Origin: Sesamum alatum
Taxonomy: Eukaryota > Streptophyta > Magnoliopsida > Lamiales > Pedaliaceae
Reading direction: 5' to 3'
Length of the DNA: 64,000 nucleotides
Assembly: GCA_034509735.1 (NCBI GenBank)
Contig: JACGWO010000003.1
Coordinates: 1,240,001-1,304,000 of the forward strand
The position numbers were made by a program, and so were the translations under genes. Of this stretch, positions 11,273-23,911 are shown piece after piece; positions within the stretch are counted from its first letter, which is position 1, and every line of letters begins with the position of its first letter. Below the pieces are notes generated by a model. It did no database searches. It saw nothing but the letters and a program-made list of their open reading frames with translations, and was not told the origin of the DNA.

Positions 11273-13315
11273 ATTCTAGCATAGCTGACTTGAAAGCCAA
11301 TTAGTTGGTTGTTTTGTAATATACTGTAAATGACTTAATCGATGTAATGTTAAATATCATGAATATAGTTTACTCTTTGACCATTTTTTGTCGTGTTACA
11401 GTTTATGTTATTACTGAATTTTACGGACAAAGCGCATAGACCAATTAAACCAATAAAGTTGGATCGCACATCTATTAATGGTCACTGTGAAACCAACTTC
11501 CGAGCGTTGGTCTAAAACATTCCAAGTCAAGAACCCTGAAGAATAGGAATTGAGGAGTTCTATAGAGACTTGTACTAAGTGATGCATTCATATAACGAAT
11601 GTCAAGTTTCATTGACGATAGAAGTATGACGTCTTGCACCTCAGTGGGTGCTTGACAAGTGTGTTGTCAGTTTTACTGAATTGACTGGCAGGAGCTGTCG
11701 TATGGCAGCCTATATGGGATGATCGGTATGATAGATCTCCTTAGCTATGAAAATACAAAATTTAGTCCTCCAACTTGAAGAGTCACATTAGCCTTGTGTA
11801 TGGGATGGTTGTATCATGGTCCTAGGTGATGTGACTGCGGTATTGCGTGGTTGCCAAAAAGCCTTGCACCAGCATAGTCAAAACATACATGGAGTTTGGT
11901 GCTTTCCAAGAAGTAATCCATTGCCCATCATGAGATGATGACGATCTCCTATGTCCTCCAGACTATGTTAATCTCTATAAATCTATTGCCACAATTGTTA
12001 ATCAAATAGGAAAATAGTTTTTCATGTTGATTAAGGAGAAACATAATCAAGAGGGGATACATAGTTATCAAAGTCAAGTATGGGAACCAATTTAGAATTA
12101 TGTGACTTAGACTTTGATCAGAAAATAGCTTGATGGAAGGACCACATTTGTACGGTAGATGCAGTTAAAGTTTCATACCAATTTCACATATTCTCTAGTG
12201 CCATGGACCATTGCTAGACGACCACCTATGGTAACAAGTACTAATTAATACAATAATAAGGGTGATTAATTAACTATGATTCAATTAATCTAGAGCAAGT
12301 TAGTTGTCAGATTACATTGTATATGTGATACAAACCCAAGTCTAGCTGAAGGTGGACCTATAAGGGTCACACTCAAAACGCTAATGATATTGTGGGAAAT
12401 TAATTGGAGAATTAATTTTCGATGAGAATTAATTATTCAATTAATTTCGAAAGAAAGAGAAGATTAATTTAAAGGGGTTTAAATTAATCCTTTGAATAAT
12501 TGGATTATTCATTTGAGACTCTATATGATAGAAGCCCAAAGTGCTAATTAATTATATTAATTAAATGTTTGGATTTTGAGATTAATTAATTGGGTAATTC
12601 ATATTAGGTCCAAGAATTAAATAAAGATTTGATGTGGACTTAAAATTAATTAATTGATCAATTAATTACTAATTCAAAGTCAAAGTGTGTGTAATTGAAA
12701 TTGTAATCAAATCTCAAGGACCACAAGGACCTACCATGCATTACAGACCCTTTATAAGGGTCTGCATCCTCATGAGAGGAGCTCATCTACCCTTGATTTG
12801 ATGCAACCCACTCTCTCTATATATAGAGGAGTGGTTGGTTATTTGTAAGGTTTTATAGATGTGTGTGTATCTATATTTCTCTCCCCAACTCTCTTATATC
12901 TCTCTTCTTCTGAACAGTTGTATCTCTTTCATCCTTTTCAAGAACTTGAAATTGATTGAAGCTTTTTTCTTGAGAAACCTACAACACTTTTTATTTCATC
13001 GAAGTGTTGTTCTAGTTCCACTATCTTGAGTTTCGAGCAAGACTCAAAGAGACATAAATTGATGCTTTGTGTGGACGTACTAGATAGAGCATATATTGCT
13101 CTTGTATGGACAAAGCAACAAACCCTTGTTGGAGAAAAGCTTTTGAAGTTAGGACACTCCACTATTCTCAAAGAGGTATTTACCCTTTGACATGCATCAA
13201 CTAGTTGTGTGCAAGTGCACGAAGTACCTGGTTGGCGTGGGATATGATGCCGTTTAATATTTTATTTATCGCTTTCCTTGCTCATTTAATGTCCCGGACT
13301 TGTTTGACTCCTTCA
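11273..13315 (+). mobile_element. Ancient diverged solo LTR related to family 1
   Basis: Collinear landmarks of the family-1 LTR appear in order but with many changes: a start resembling TTCTAGCATAGCTGACTTGAAAGCC, then GTGAAACCAACT (11490s), GTGCCATGGACCATTGCTAG (12210s), CAAGTCTAGCTGAAGGTGGAC and GGGTCACACTC (12340s), ATTGGATTATT (12500s), a TATATATAGAG promoter-like site (about 12815-12830) and an end GACTTGTTTGACTCCTTCA (13297-13315). Length, about 2.04 kb, fits. Target duplications are no longer clear, so the left boundary is approximate. Confidence 0.7.
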
Positions 13316-13780
13316 GAATAAATACCAAAGTTTTTGCACTATTGAACCTCAAAATTTTCAACAAAATTGCGTGATGCAACGGCGGGTATTAGCGGAGGAA
13401 AGAACACTTTTATTGTTTCATTTTAGGGAAAGGGTAGTTACGTTTCCTATTGACTTTTAGGGACACCGTAAACTTTTTGCATTTATGTTAGCTAAAGGGC
13501 CTAAGTCGGATACGCACATCCGACCCTACAGGTCGGATGCTACATCAGCCGTTATATCAAGGCCGTACTGGGTCCCTAGATGTAATAGGGCCAAAACAGT
13601 TAAAGAAGGAAATGTCCGTTTACACTGGATTTGAGCCTATATTCAACCTAAACATCAAAGTAAATGGGCCCTTAATGTAAATGGCCCCGGAGAGTATTAG
13701 TATAAAAAGAATATCATTGATAGGTTTTTTTTATAAGGAGTATTAATACTATAAAAATCATTGACATCAGATATGAGTGC
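13316..13780. other. Non-coding stretch with a small hairpin
   Basis: No gene is seen. GTCGGAT (13505-13511) and ATCCGAC (13518-13524) form a 7-bp inverted repeat, and GTCGGAT recurs at 13532-13538. Its meaning is unknown. Confidence 0.35.
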
Positions 13781-14101
13781 AATTTTATTGGTTAAATTAC
13801 ACCAAAAACCCTTAAGGTTAGATCTAACCAAATAAATACCTTTTTCTATTTTTTTTTTGGCAAAGTTAGAGGTACACGTCAATATAGTTTACCTCATGAG
13901 GTATTTGTGTAAGTTTTAGCCCTGAAGAGGAATCCACATAAATTACATTATGAACTCAAAGTGTGCATTTGTAATTACTAGAAGAGCAAAAAATATTTGT
14001 GTAATTAGAGTTAACCCTATTCGATGCAATTTACTCTAACTAATTAATAATAAAGACTATATATAATTTAATTATAACCAAAAGTGCGGAAATGTAATCA
14101 T

Positions 14102-14225
14102 GGGTTAAATCCACTTTGCCTCTAGCTCTACTATCATCAGACACACCCCTGTACAAAATAAAACATCAAACACCCCCTCTAATTCATTTTCCATTTAAAA
14201 TTAATTGACGGCGTTAGTTTACAGG
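14102..14225. repeat. Single end of a non-autonomous DNA transposon
   Basis: The sequence opens GGGTTAAATCCACTTTGCC and continues with spaced CCCC runs (CACACCCCTG, CACCCCCTC) and GACGGCGTTAG. This is the same style of terminus as at 23912 and 50140 (GGRTAAATT followed by CCCC-rich repeats and a CGGCGTTA motif). No matching opposite end was found nearby, so it is probably a decayed or one-ended remnant. Confidence 0.35.
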
Positions 14226-14815
14226 TGAAAATATCATAATAACCTTATAAGTTTAAATTAAATTTCAAAAACCAAAAGCATTTATACACTTTCAAAGGTA
14301 AAATTCATCCAAACATGTTCAGGTTCATTTAAAACTTCTAAAAGTATAATCACACATAATTTTTTTATTCATTTATTTTTTGTTTTTTACAGATTGATGC
14401 ACAGACTACCAACTAGATATGGTGCACAATTCTTTCAAGCCAATCTTCATGTGATAAGTTCATCGCTGTCAGAATATTTAACTTACTAATGATTATACAA
14501 CTTAATTTTTTGGCTAGGTGTGTATGTTGATACTACTTGAACATATTGATATATTTTGTATATTTTAGTATTAAAACGCTTTTGAGACAGTGGTCAATAC
14601 TTATTGATACAATGGCACTAACATACCCGTGTTAGGGATGCGGGTTTACCATAATCGCATAATACTTCTTTATAATTAAATATATAATTGTTTGAGCATC
14701 GGTATATATTATTTGAGGAGCAATTTGATGTTGTTTGTCAATGTAGGTCGACGGAGATACAAAGCTAAAAAAAAATTTCAAGGCAAAAGAATTGGTGTTA
14801 AATTACACCCGGCTT

Positions 14816-16013
14816 ATTTATATAAATATTATAAAAATTACAACAATACCCCATTACGGAGTATTATTGCAAAAATAGTGCGAATCGTTAGCCGAGCTAG
14901 CGACCGCACCATTTTTCTTTTTTTTTTTTCAAATTCAATTTTTATTTTTGTTTTTGTATTTTTCTTAATTTAAGTATTATTTTTAGAATAATTAAGTATT
15001 AATCATTAATATTATGAATTATTTATTTAATATTTATAATTAAAAATATTAATAACTACAAGTATATAAAATATTTAATTAATTTGGTGATAATTAATAA
15101 ATTCTAACAAAACGAAAATCAAATATTAGTTTCATTATTTAGTTGTATACGATTCAGATTTGATACATTCGTCTGACACAAATGAGCTTGACTTTTTTGG
15201 AATTGAATACGAATGTACTGCATTGCACGTGTTGTGGCCACACTACAAAAAAAATTGAAAATTAGTGACAAAAAAAAAATCAAGTGATAATTTCAATATT
15301 GTCACTAATTATATATATCTGGTGACAAGAATGTTTATTTTGTCAAAAATAATGAAATTCATGATTTTAATCATTAATACTATTTGGTAAAAATTGTTAT
15401 TACCATGATTTAGTAACAGAAAAATGTGCACAAAGATGTCCCTACATATATAATTAGTGGCAACCTAGAGAAAACAAATAATAGTTGTCACTATAGATAT
15501 ATCTCTAATTGTATTTATCGACAACTTTTTACACAAATTTTTATCACTAATAATTATATATTGTCAAGTTAAAAATAGTTGTTACTTAATATATATTTTT
15601 AGTGATAATGTATCAAAGATGGATCGTACAACTAAATAATGAAACTAATATTTGATTTTCATTTTGTTAGAATTTATTAATTGTCACAAAATTAATTAAA
15701 TATTTTATATACTTGTATTTATTAATATTTTTAATTATAAATATTAAATAAATAATTCATAATAGTAATAATTAATACTTAATTATTCTAAAAATAATAC
15801 TTAAATTAAAAAACACAAAAACAAAAATAAAAATTGAATTTTAAAAAAAAAACTGCATGGGTCGCTAGCCCATGCGTTTCTTTATATTAAAAAAAAAAAA
15901 AGGTAAATGGTGCGGTTGCTAGCTCGGCTAATGATTTGCACCATTTTTGCAACAATACTCCAAAATGGGGTATTGTTGTAATTTTTATTTATTTTTATAA
16001 TATTTATATAAAA
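14816..16013. repeat. Large foldback (inverted repeat) element
   Basis: The left arm (14816-15165) and right arm (15610-16013) are reverse complements over roughly 350 bp. Shared landmarks include ACAACAATACCCCATT, TTAGCCGAGCTAGC, ACCGCACCATTT, TAAGTATTATTTTTAG and TTAGTTTCATTATTTAG. The right arm holds about 50 extra bases (about 15849-15900). The loop of about 440 bp appears to hold a second transposon. No transposase is present, so the element is non-autonomous. Its superfamily is not determined. Confidence 0.85.
15241..15604. mobile_element. Possible CACTA-type MITE inside the foldback loop
   Basis: The stretch starts CACTACAAAAAAAATTG and ends TATTTTTAGTG, giving CACTA-like termini with TTAGTGACAA / TTGTCACTAA subterminal repeats. 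Plant CACTA MITEs often begin CACTACAAGAAAA followed by TAGTGACAA motifs. The three bases on each side (CCA and ATA) do not match, so insertion is not proven by target duplication. Confidence 0.45.
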
Positions 16014-16117
16014 CATTATATAATAGTTATACGGACATTTTTGGAAGACGTGAAATCTAAAAAAGACTGACGTTTCAGTGTTTTTATTGTTAACTCACAA
16101 ATGACCAATGACGTGGA

Positions 16118-16460
16118 GGCTCCGAATCCCCTATTCCAAACCCCTATTCCATCTCCTATTCCACCTATAGGAGATGGACATGTGGAAAATCACATATTAA
16201 AAAAAATGTGTGGAAAAAGTTGTGGGTCGAGAGAGAGAAAATCAAGAATTTCTATCCAAAGAAAAACTTAAAATATATATATATACACATTTATATATAT
16301 ATGTGAGAAAGAAAATATTAGGATGAGACAATAATTATTTTTTTGTCAATATAAGAAAATAGATTTATCAACAAAAATATTTAATAAATTTTAAAGTCTT
16401 AATAGATATGATTATTTTGTAAAAGTTATAACTAGCAATGATTCTTTTATTAATTGTGGT
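16118..16460 (+). repeat. Dispersed repeat, copy 1
   Basis: Begins GGCTCCGAATCCCC, then CTATTCCACCTATAGGAGATGG, GTTGTGGG, AATCAAGAATTTCTATCC and ATAGATTTATCAACAAAAATATTTA. The same series appears inverted at 61747-62100. No open frame. This is probably a decayed transposon or a segment of one; its ends are not clear. Confidence 0.75.
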
Positions 16461-17725
16461 TGCTTGTAGGATATTTTTTAATTTCATCTAATTTGAGTAG
16501 GACAAAAGTTTATTTATTTGTGGAAAAACTAACATTTCTTAACTCAGGAAAAAAAGTATTTCAAACCCATGAAAAGTAACTTTGATTTTTAATATAAAGC
16601 AACTTTTCAATACATTTTAATATATGAAATTTTGGCTGCAACTTTCAGAATAGGGGTTTGAAATTATATCTGCAGGTTCAGACATTCGTACAAACTTTAA
16701 ATTTTTAAAAATTGCTTTATATTAAAAAAATTCATCAAAATTTAAGAATTGTGGATGTAGCATTAAAAATATATTATAATATTTTAAAAGCTACAATGAC
16801 GTACTCATTAATATTTTCAATAATAATGATTTTAAATTACTAATTATAATTTGCAATAATAATATATCATAGTAAAATAAATATAAAAATATAAAATAAT
16901 TAAAACAACCATCCACATATACCTAAAATTATTGTATGTCAAATATCTAAACTAACAAGTTTCATCATTCAAGTACATGATCATGGTGTCTGACTCAATC
17001 CTGTTTTCTTTGAGGTGTTGATTTATCAAAGAGAGGTTTCCCACATCCGTGTTCCTTGATTACTTGTTGCTGCCATGTAAAAGATGATAAAGAAATTAGA
17101 AATGAACGTTATTTTATCATAGGGTAACAAAGTTTCTTAGATTGTATATGTCACCTATAGCATGTGTTAAACTTGTTAGACTTGGGTGATCTATTTTTGA
17201 AGAAAAACGATTGAAATTGAGTTGATGCTGCGAAGGTCTAGAAAATAAAGTTACATAAATGTAAGATCATAATAACAAGAAAAATAGTTTGTTCAAAATA
17301 TACTTAAAAGAAAAGTAATATTTTGTCAAGCATACTTGTGCAAATTGAAATGGTTCCATGTGTGACAATGAAGATCCTTCAGTGGTATAAGTTATATATT
17401 GATTATAACCACCCATTCCAGCTACCTGATTTATCATAATACAACTTACAACGTGGGGTAAGATCCACACAAACGTTGGGTTCTATATCCTATAGAGTAG
17501 AAATAAAATATAAAATAAAGATGAACGAATAGAACGTATAAGTTTACAAATTCATTAAAAAGTAAAATTAATTTATATAGTTAATTAAACAAGTATACTC
17601 ATATACACAACCGCCCAATCAACATATAATTATTATATAATTCATTCATAAAAAATAACAATCGACAAAATCTATATATTGCATAACAATTTAAACAAGT
17701 TTAATTGACAACAAACATATAAATT
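16461..17725. other. AT-rich stretch with no confident gene
   Basis: Mostly low-complexity AT-rich DNA. On the minus strand at about 17310-17470 there is a short, less AT-rich open stretch (GGYNQYITYTTEGSS) followed by a GTATGC sequence that could be a splice donor. No family was recognised, and the downstream pieces did not join into one frame. It ends at AAATT (17721-17725), the left flank of the next LTR. Confidence 0.35.
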
Positions 17726-19953
17726 TGAAGGACAAGCGGATCCGCCCGGGAGCGCGAGCGGAAGCGAGAAAGCGAAAAAAAGTGCGTAAATTTAAATCAA
17801 ATTCAAAATACGCGAATCCCAAGGGGTGTACCCTTGGGTGCTCAACCGGGAGTTCGATGTAGGATGTGTAAATATTAAAACATATATTTAAGCACATAGG
17901 GCATAGATATATAAATGAAATCAATCAAAGCGTAATAAACCGTTACCTTTGATTGTTTAGTGTATGCTCCCGGCTACTTGCGTTGTTCCTTCTCCGGAAT
18001 GCTCACGAAATCCAAACGTATGGATTCTCCAAAGGTGATCCACACCACACCGGAAGAAACTCACGTTCTTCTTGCTAGAAAAGAACGGGTTTAGAAGGAA
18101 TCGGTTTAAGAGAAGAACACTATGAATTAGTGTTCTCTTAAACCTACTTTGTTCTTCTTCTTGATTCAAAATCAAGTGAAGAACACAAGTGTAAGAGAGA
18201 GAGAGAGATCACGAAAATTGAGAGAGATGAGAGGATTTTTGTCTTCTCTTTTTCCTAGAAAAAGATGAATAATGAATCACTTATGCTTGGTGTTGTATAT
18301 TCTAATATATATACATAATTAATGTGATTATTGGAATGTGTCTAGGTTCATCCAAGGATGTCTAGATTCATTCCAATCAATCACCATCAATTCTTCAATC
18401 AAGCCTACCAAAATTTATGGTATGATCAAATCATACCAAAAGGGAAGAGCTTGATTGGAGTTGATTTGTCTCTTTCTAAAAGAGATAAGTCAACATACCA
18501 CCTAACATGAAACATGGCTGATTTTGCTTCCTCCAAGGGAGCGTGTCGGCCATGTTTGATTAAGGAAAGAAGTCCAACTTCTTCCCATTCCAAATTAGGA
18601 ATTATTTCTCCTCTCGGGTATAATTTAACGGACCGAGTTTTATCGTAATCCAATTACGACGAACCCCATATTAAATCCAATTTAATGTCTACTTAAATTA
18701 TTCCTGTTGATCTTTTAATCCAATTAAAAGATCCAACCTCTCAACATCTCAACTTTCCATATTTAATCGAAAATCCAATTTACCGATTAAATGAAAGCCC
18801 GATACAATATCGGCCCGTCCATCCAATGGACTTTCCCTTAAGTAATCCAATTACTTATTTTATTCTTCGAGATTGACTCCAAGTCGATCTCTCAACCTCC
18901 TCGGTGATTTGTGTGTGACCCTTTAGGTTCACCCTCAGCTAGACTTGGGCCCGTGTCCCACAAGGGCCCGTTACCATGGGTGGCCGTCTAGCAACGGTCC
19001 ATAGCACTAGAGACTAGGTGAATTGGCGTGAACATTTAGGCGCCGATTCCGTACGGGTACGATCCTTCCGTCTACCGTCTCCCGGCCTTAGTCTAGGGTA
19101 TGGAATTGGGCGTCGGTTCCCATCCTTGACAGGCATCTATGCTTAATACTCGAGACCACGTATGCTTCATTGCGTCGACAGAGGAAACCGTTCCCTGTTC
19201 GACCAACCACTGTGGCCATAGCTTCAAACAGCATGAACGTGTCTCCGAGTGCATAGGAGATACCTCTGTCACATACTGACAGGGGACGGATCCTCTTCTT
19301 GGAGTCCACCGTCCTCGCTACACATTCCGACTGCACTGGACAAGGCTTATGATAATCATCTTACAGAATGATTACCTCTCGCCAGATCCAAGATACAGCC
19401 GTCCTGTGCACGCGACTGCCATGATCCCTCAAGTCTGAGGATTACTCCCGTACTATAGGAACCGGGGAAAACCAATCATACCGATCAAGCCTCCAAGGCT
19501 TCCATATGATGATCCCCGCGAGTTAGTCCAGTCGGCTCGACCCCAGTCGACCAACCCATCAAGATCGTGTAAGCGCCCCACGCCTGTCGCCGATGAAACA
19601 AGGCACTCATCCAATGAACACGACTCTTGACGCAAGTCTCAATAGGACTCTCGATGCCCTGTCTCGAGGTTCTCGACTTGGAAAGTTTCAGACCCAACTC
19701 TTAATCAGTTGGTTTCATGACCACCATCCAATGCGTGGCCCAACTGCATGAGTTATTATCCATGGTCTGTGGGCTTTGTTGTGATATAAGTTAAACGCCA
19801 TTTTAACAAATGTAAAGTGAGCACAACAAAGTAGGTACCAATAGTGACGAACACTCACTTTATTCATCACATAATAATATTACAATTACATGGAGTTGTA
19901 TAATACGTTACAAATCGCCAAACCTATTGGCTTTCTGGTCACCTATTCTAACA
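17726..19953 (-). mobile_element. 3' LTR, copia family 1
   Basis: Plus-strand ends are TGAAGGACAAGCGG and ACCTATTCTAACA. On its right, ATCTCCCACTTGACC is the reverse complement of the polypurine tract, which marks this as a 3' LTR of a minus-strand element. The left flank AAATT finds no matching duplication at any right-hand LTR edge nearby, which points to rearrangement after insertion. Confidence 0.9.
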
Positions 19954-19964
19954 ATCTCCCACTT
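19954..19964 (-). promoter_or_regulatory. Polypurine tract, family 1
   Basis: The minus strand reads AAGTGGGAGAT and is followed directly by the LTR start TGTTAGAAT. It is the plus-strand primer site. Confidence 0.85.
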
Positions 19965-20226
19965 GACCTAAAGCCAATCACCCATAGACCTCAAACCCAT
20001 CTTATCCAAATGCTGAGTATGGGCAACTTGCGACACGGGCTTAGTAAGTGGATCTGCTATGTTTTCTGCGGAGCTGACTCGGTCCATCCAAACGTCACCC
20101 GTGCCAACCATCTCTCTGAGCAGATGGTAGCGTCTAAGAATATTCTTGGATCGGTGATGAGATCTCGGTTCCTTTGCTTGCGCTATGGCCCCGTTGTTAT
20201 CGCAGAAGATAACCACTAGCTCAGTG
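19965..20226 (-). pseudogene. RNase H carboxy end of a family-1 pol
   Basis: The 82-residue frame at 19968-20216 carries IFCDNNGAIAQAKEPRSHHR, an ADPLTKP motif and the usual end GDWL. This is the last part of copia RNase H. All upstream pol and gag are missing; the sequence ends abruptly at the next LTR (20227). Confidence 0.9.
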
Positions 20227-22469
20227 TGAAGGACAAGTGGATCCGCCCGAGAGCGCGAGCAGAAGCGAGAAATGCGAGAAATTGCGTAAATTTAAATCAA
20301 ATTCAAAATACGCGAATCCCAAGGGGTGTACCCTTGGGTGCTCAACCGGGCGTTCGATTTAGGATGTGTAAATATTAAAACATATATTTAAACACATAGG
20401 GCATAGATATACAAATGAAATCAATCAAAGCGTAATAAACCGTTACCTTTGATTGTTTAGCGTATGCTCCCGGCTACTAGCGTTGTTCCTTCTCCGGAAT
20501 GCTCATGAAATCCAAACGTATGGATTCTCCAAAGGTGAGCCACACCACACCGGAAGAAACACACGTTCTTCTTGCTAGAAAAGAACGGGTTTAGAAGGAA
20601 TCGGTTTAAGAGAACGCTAATTTAAGAGAAGAACACTATGAATTAGTGTTCTCTTAAACTTACTTTGTTCTTCTTCTTGATTCAAAATCAAGTGAAGAAC
20701 ACAAGTGTGAGAGAGGGAGGGAGCACGAAATTTTGAGAGAGAGGAGAGGATTTTTGTCTTCTCTTTTTCCTAGAAAAAGATGAATAATGAATCACTTATG
20801 CTTGGTGTTGTATATTCTAATATATATACATAATTAATGTGATTATTGGAATGTGTCTAGGTTCATCCAAGGATGTCTAGATTCATTCCAATCAATCACC
20901 ATCAGTTCTTCAATCAAGCCTACCAAAATTTATGGTATGATCAAATCATACCAAAAGGGAAGAGCTTGATTGGAGTTGATTTGTCTCTTTCCAAAAGAGA
21001 TAAGCCAATATACCACCTAGCATGAATACATGGCTGATTTTGCTTCCTCCAAGGGAGCGTGTCGGCCATGTTTAATTTAGGGAAGAACTCCAATTTCTTC
21101 CTATTCCAAATTAGGAATTATTTCTCCTCTCGGGTATAATTTAACGGACCGGGTTTTATCGTAATCCAATTGCGACGAACCCAATATTAAATCCAATTTA
21201 ATGTCCACTTAAATTATTTTCGTTGATCTTTTAATCCAATTAAAAGATCCAACGTCTCAACATCTCAACTTTCCATATTTAATCGAAAATCCATTTTACC
21301 GATTAAATGAAAGCCCGATACAATATCGGCCAGTCCATCCAATGGACTTTCCCTTAAGTAATCCAATTACTTATTTTATCCTTCGAGATTGACTCCAAGT
21401 CGATCTCTCAACCTCCTCGGTGATTTGTGTGTAACCCTTTAGGTTCACCCTCAGCTAGACTTGGGCCCGTTTCCCACAAGGGCCCGTTACCATGGGTGGC
21501 CGTCTAGCAACGGTCCATGGCACTAGAGACTAGGTGAATTGGCGTGAACATTTAGCCGCCAATTCCGTACGGGTACGATCCTTCCGTCTACCGTCTCCCG
21601 GCCTTAGTCTAGGGTATGGAATTGGGCGTCGGTTCCCATCCTTGACTAGGCATCTATGCTTAATACTCGAGACCACGTATGCTTCATTGCGTCGACACAG
21701 GAAACCATTCCCTGTTCGACCAACCACTGTGGCCACAGCTTCAAACAGCATGAACGTGTCTCTGAGTGCATAGGAGATACCTCTGTCACATACTGACAGG
21801 GGACGGATCCTCTTCTTGGAATCCACCGTCCTCGCTACACATTCTGACTGCACTGGACAAGGCTTATGATAATCATCTTACAGAATGATTACCTCTCGCC
21901 AGATCCAAGATACAGCCGTCCTGTGCACGCGACTGCCATGATCCCTCAAGTCTGAGGATTACTCCCGTACTATCGGAACCGGGGAAAACCAATCATACCG
22001 ACCAAGCCTCCAAGGCTTCCATATGATGATCCCCGCGAGTCAGTCCAGTCGGCTCGACCCCAGTCGACCAACCCATCAAGATCGTGTAGGCGTCCCACTC
22101 CTGTCACCGATGAAACACGGCACTCATCCAATGAACACGACTCTTGACGCAAGTCTCAATAGGACTCTCGATGCCCTGTCTCGAGGTCCTCGACTTGGAA
22201 CGTTTCAGACCCAACTCTTAATCAGTTGGTTTCATGACCACCATCCAATGCGTGGCCCAACTGCACGAGTTGTTATCCATGGTCTGTGGGCTTTGTTTGA
22301 TATAAGTTAAACACCGTTTTAACAAATGTAAAGTGAGCACAACAAAGTAGGTACCAATAGTGACGAACACTCACTTTATTCATCACATAATAATATTACA
22401 ATTACATCGAGTTGTATAATAGGTTACAAATCGCCAAACCTATTGGCTTTCTGGTCACCTATTCTAACA
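20227..22469 (-). mobile_element. LTR, copia family 1, without target duplication
   Basis: Plus-strand ends are TGAAGGACAAGTGG and ACCTATTCTAACA. The left neighbour is family-1 RNase H coding sequence (flank CAGTG) and the right neighbour is family-2-like RT sequence (flank ACCCC). The flanks do not match and no primer site or polypurine tract adjoins it. It may be the 5' LTR of the element to the left after a large internal deletion, or the product of recombination between two elements. Confidence 0.85.
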
Positions 22470-23499
22470 AACCCCGTATTACTTCATCAAATCGAATGTT
22501 CCAACTTCGGGAGGCTTGTTTGAGGCCATATATGGACTTCTGGAGGCGACAGACTTTCTGTTCTTCTCCAGTGACCGTGAAACCCTGCGGCTGATCCATA
22601 TAGATCTCTTCTTCAACGAAACCGTTGAGGAAGGCCGTTTTCACGTCCATCTGCCATATCTCATAGTCATACCATGCTGCTATGGCGAGCAGAATCCGAA
22701 TGGACTTAGCCATGGCTACTGGCGAGTAGGTATCCTCAAAATCGACCCCGGGTCGTTGAGTGTATCCCTTAGCTACAAGCCTAGCCTTAAAGGTTGTGAC
22801 TTCTCCATCAATGCCAAGTTTGCGCTTGTAGACCCACTTACAGCCCACTGGCTTAACACCTTTCGGTGGATCTACAAGACTCCAAACTTGGTTCTCGCTC
22901 ATGGAGTCCATTTCGGCTTTCATGGCCTCAAGCCATTTCCCGGAGTCGATGTCAGACATTGCTTCTCCATAAGTCTTAGGATCGTTATCCAAAAGATCGG
23001 TCGCACCTAGAAAGCCATATCTCATTGGAGGTCTGGACTCTCTAGTGGACCTACGGAGAACGGGAACGTCAGTGGTGACTGTGGGCGCTGACTGTATCGG
23101 AGCCGGTGGTTCAGGAACCGGGGCTGGCTGTTCCTGAGGCTGTCCTTCATGCCTAGCATGTTGGACTTCTCGAGGTTGGTCAGCCCTTCGGCTGTCTATC
23201 CTGAATCCTCTAAGTGAGGGTTCCGCGGCTTCTTCTGATGGCTGGATTCCATCACTTGATTCCTCAAGGATCAGCTCATCAGGTTGGATATCCTCCGAGA
23301 AGCCTTGCTCCAAGAATACTGCATTTCTTGATTTTGTTCCAAGGGGTCATAAAAGTAATAACCCGCAGTTTCTTTAGGGTATCCAACGAACCTGCATAAG
23401 CTAGACCTAGATTCTAACTTATCTCCCACTAACCTCTTGACGTATGCGGGGCTACCCCACACTTTCAAGTAGTTGTAGGATGCAGGCTTGCCATGCCAT
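22470..23499 (-). pseudogene. pol fragment: integrase end to reverse transcriptase
   Basis: The main frame (22459-23313) includes a proline/acid-rich linker, STRESRPPMRYGFLG, WSLVDPPKGVKPVGCKW, FKARLVAKGYTQRPGVDF and YEIWQMDVKTAFLNGF, ending at YGLKQASRSW. The YVDD half of RT is absent, cut off by the LTR at 20227-22469. A short frame (23271-23468) holds the integrase end (VWGSPAYVKRL). A deletion of about 13 bases near 23330 breaks the join. The sequence is closest to the family-2 pol at 57184-57700. Confidence 0.85.
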
Positions 23500-23905
23500 T
23501 AGTCAGCTGCTTCCTAGCACGCTGACCCACTAACACTGCTTAGACGACCTTCGTCACCCGTCGATGAAATACGACAGCAGATGCTTAGTGCAAGTCTCAA
23601 AGGGAATCCCGGTACCCATTTTCGGGATTCCTTGACTTGGAGATTTCCGGACTGATTCGGTAAGACTGATTTCATGGGCCTACCTCCAAGCGTAGTCCCA
23701 GTCCCCGAAATCGTTTCTCAGTCCGTGGGCTTTGTTTGCGTAGTGAACAGAAACGTAAATGCAGATAAGTGAACGTAAACAAAGTATTGCCATATGAATT
23801 TTCACTTCTTTATTCATAAATATTTTTATCAAATACCAAAGAATTGTCTAGACATAGGTTACATATTCCTGCCAAAATTGGCTTACATGGTCACCTATTC
23901 TAACA
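23500..23905 (-). mobile_element. Fragment of a family-2 LTR
   Basis: About 400 bp matching the first part of the family-2 LTR (compare 35940-36343), ending on the plus strand in GGTCACCTATTCTAACA. The other 1.6 kb of the LTR is missing. It adjoins the pol fragment directly, so one deletion probably removed gag, leader, primer site and most of the 5' LTR of a minus-strand family-2 element. ACTTT follows it. Confidence 0.85.
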
Positions 23906-23911
23906 ACTTTA

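Noticed and set aside
14692..14973. A 93-codon plus-strand frame
   Set aside because: It runs into the left arm of the foldback repeat and is composed of low-complexity AT-rich translation (FFFF, FVFV).
17267..17470. A minus-strand frame with possible exon character (GGYNQYITYTTEGSS) and intron-like neighbours
   Set aside because: The candidate exons do not join in frame and no family is recognised; a competing frame across the same bases is equally open.
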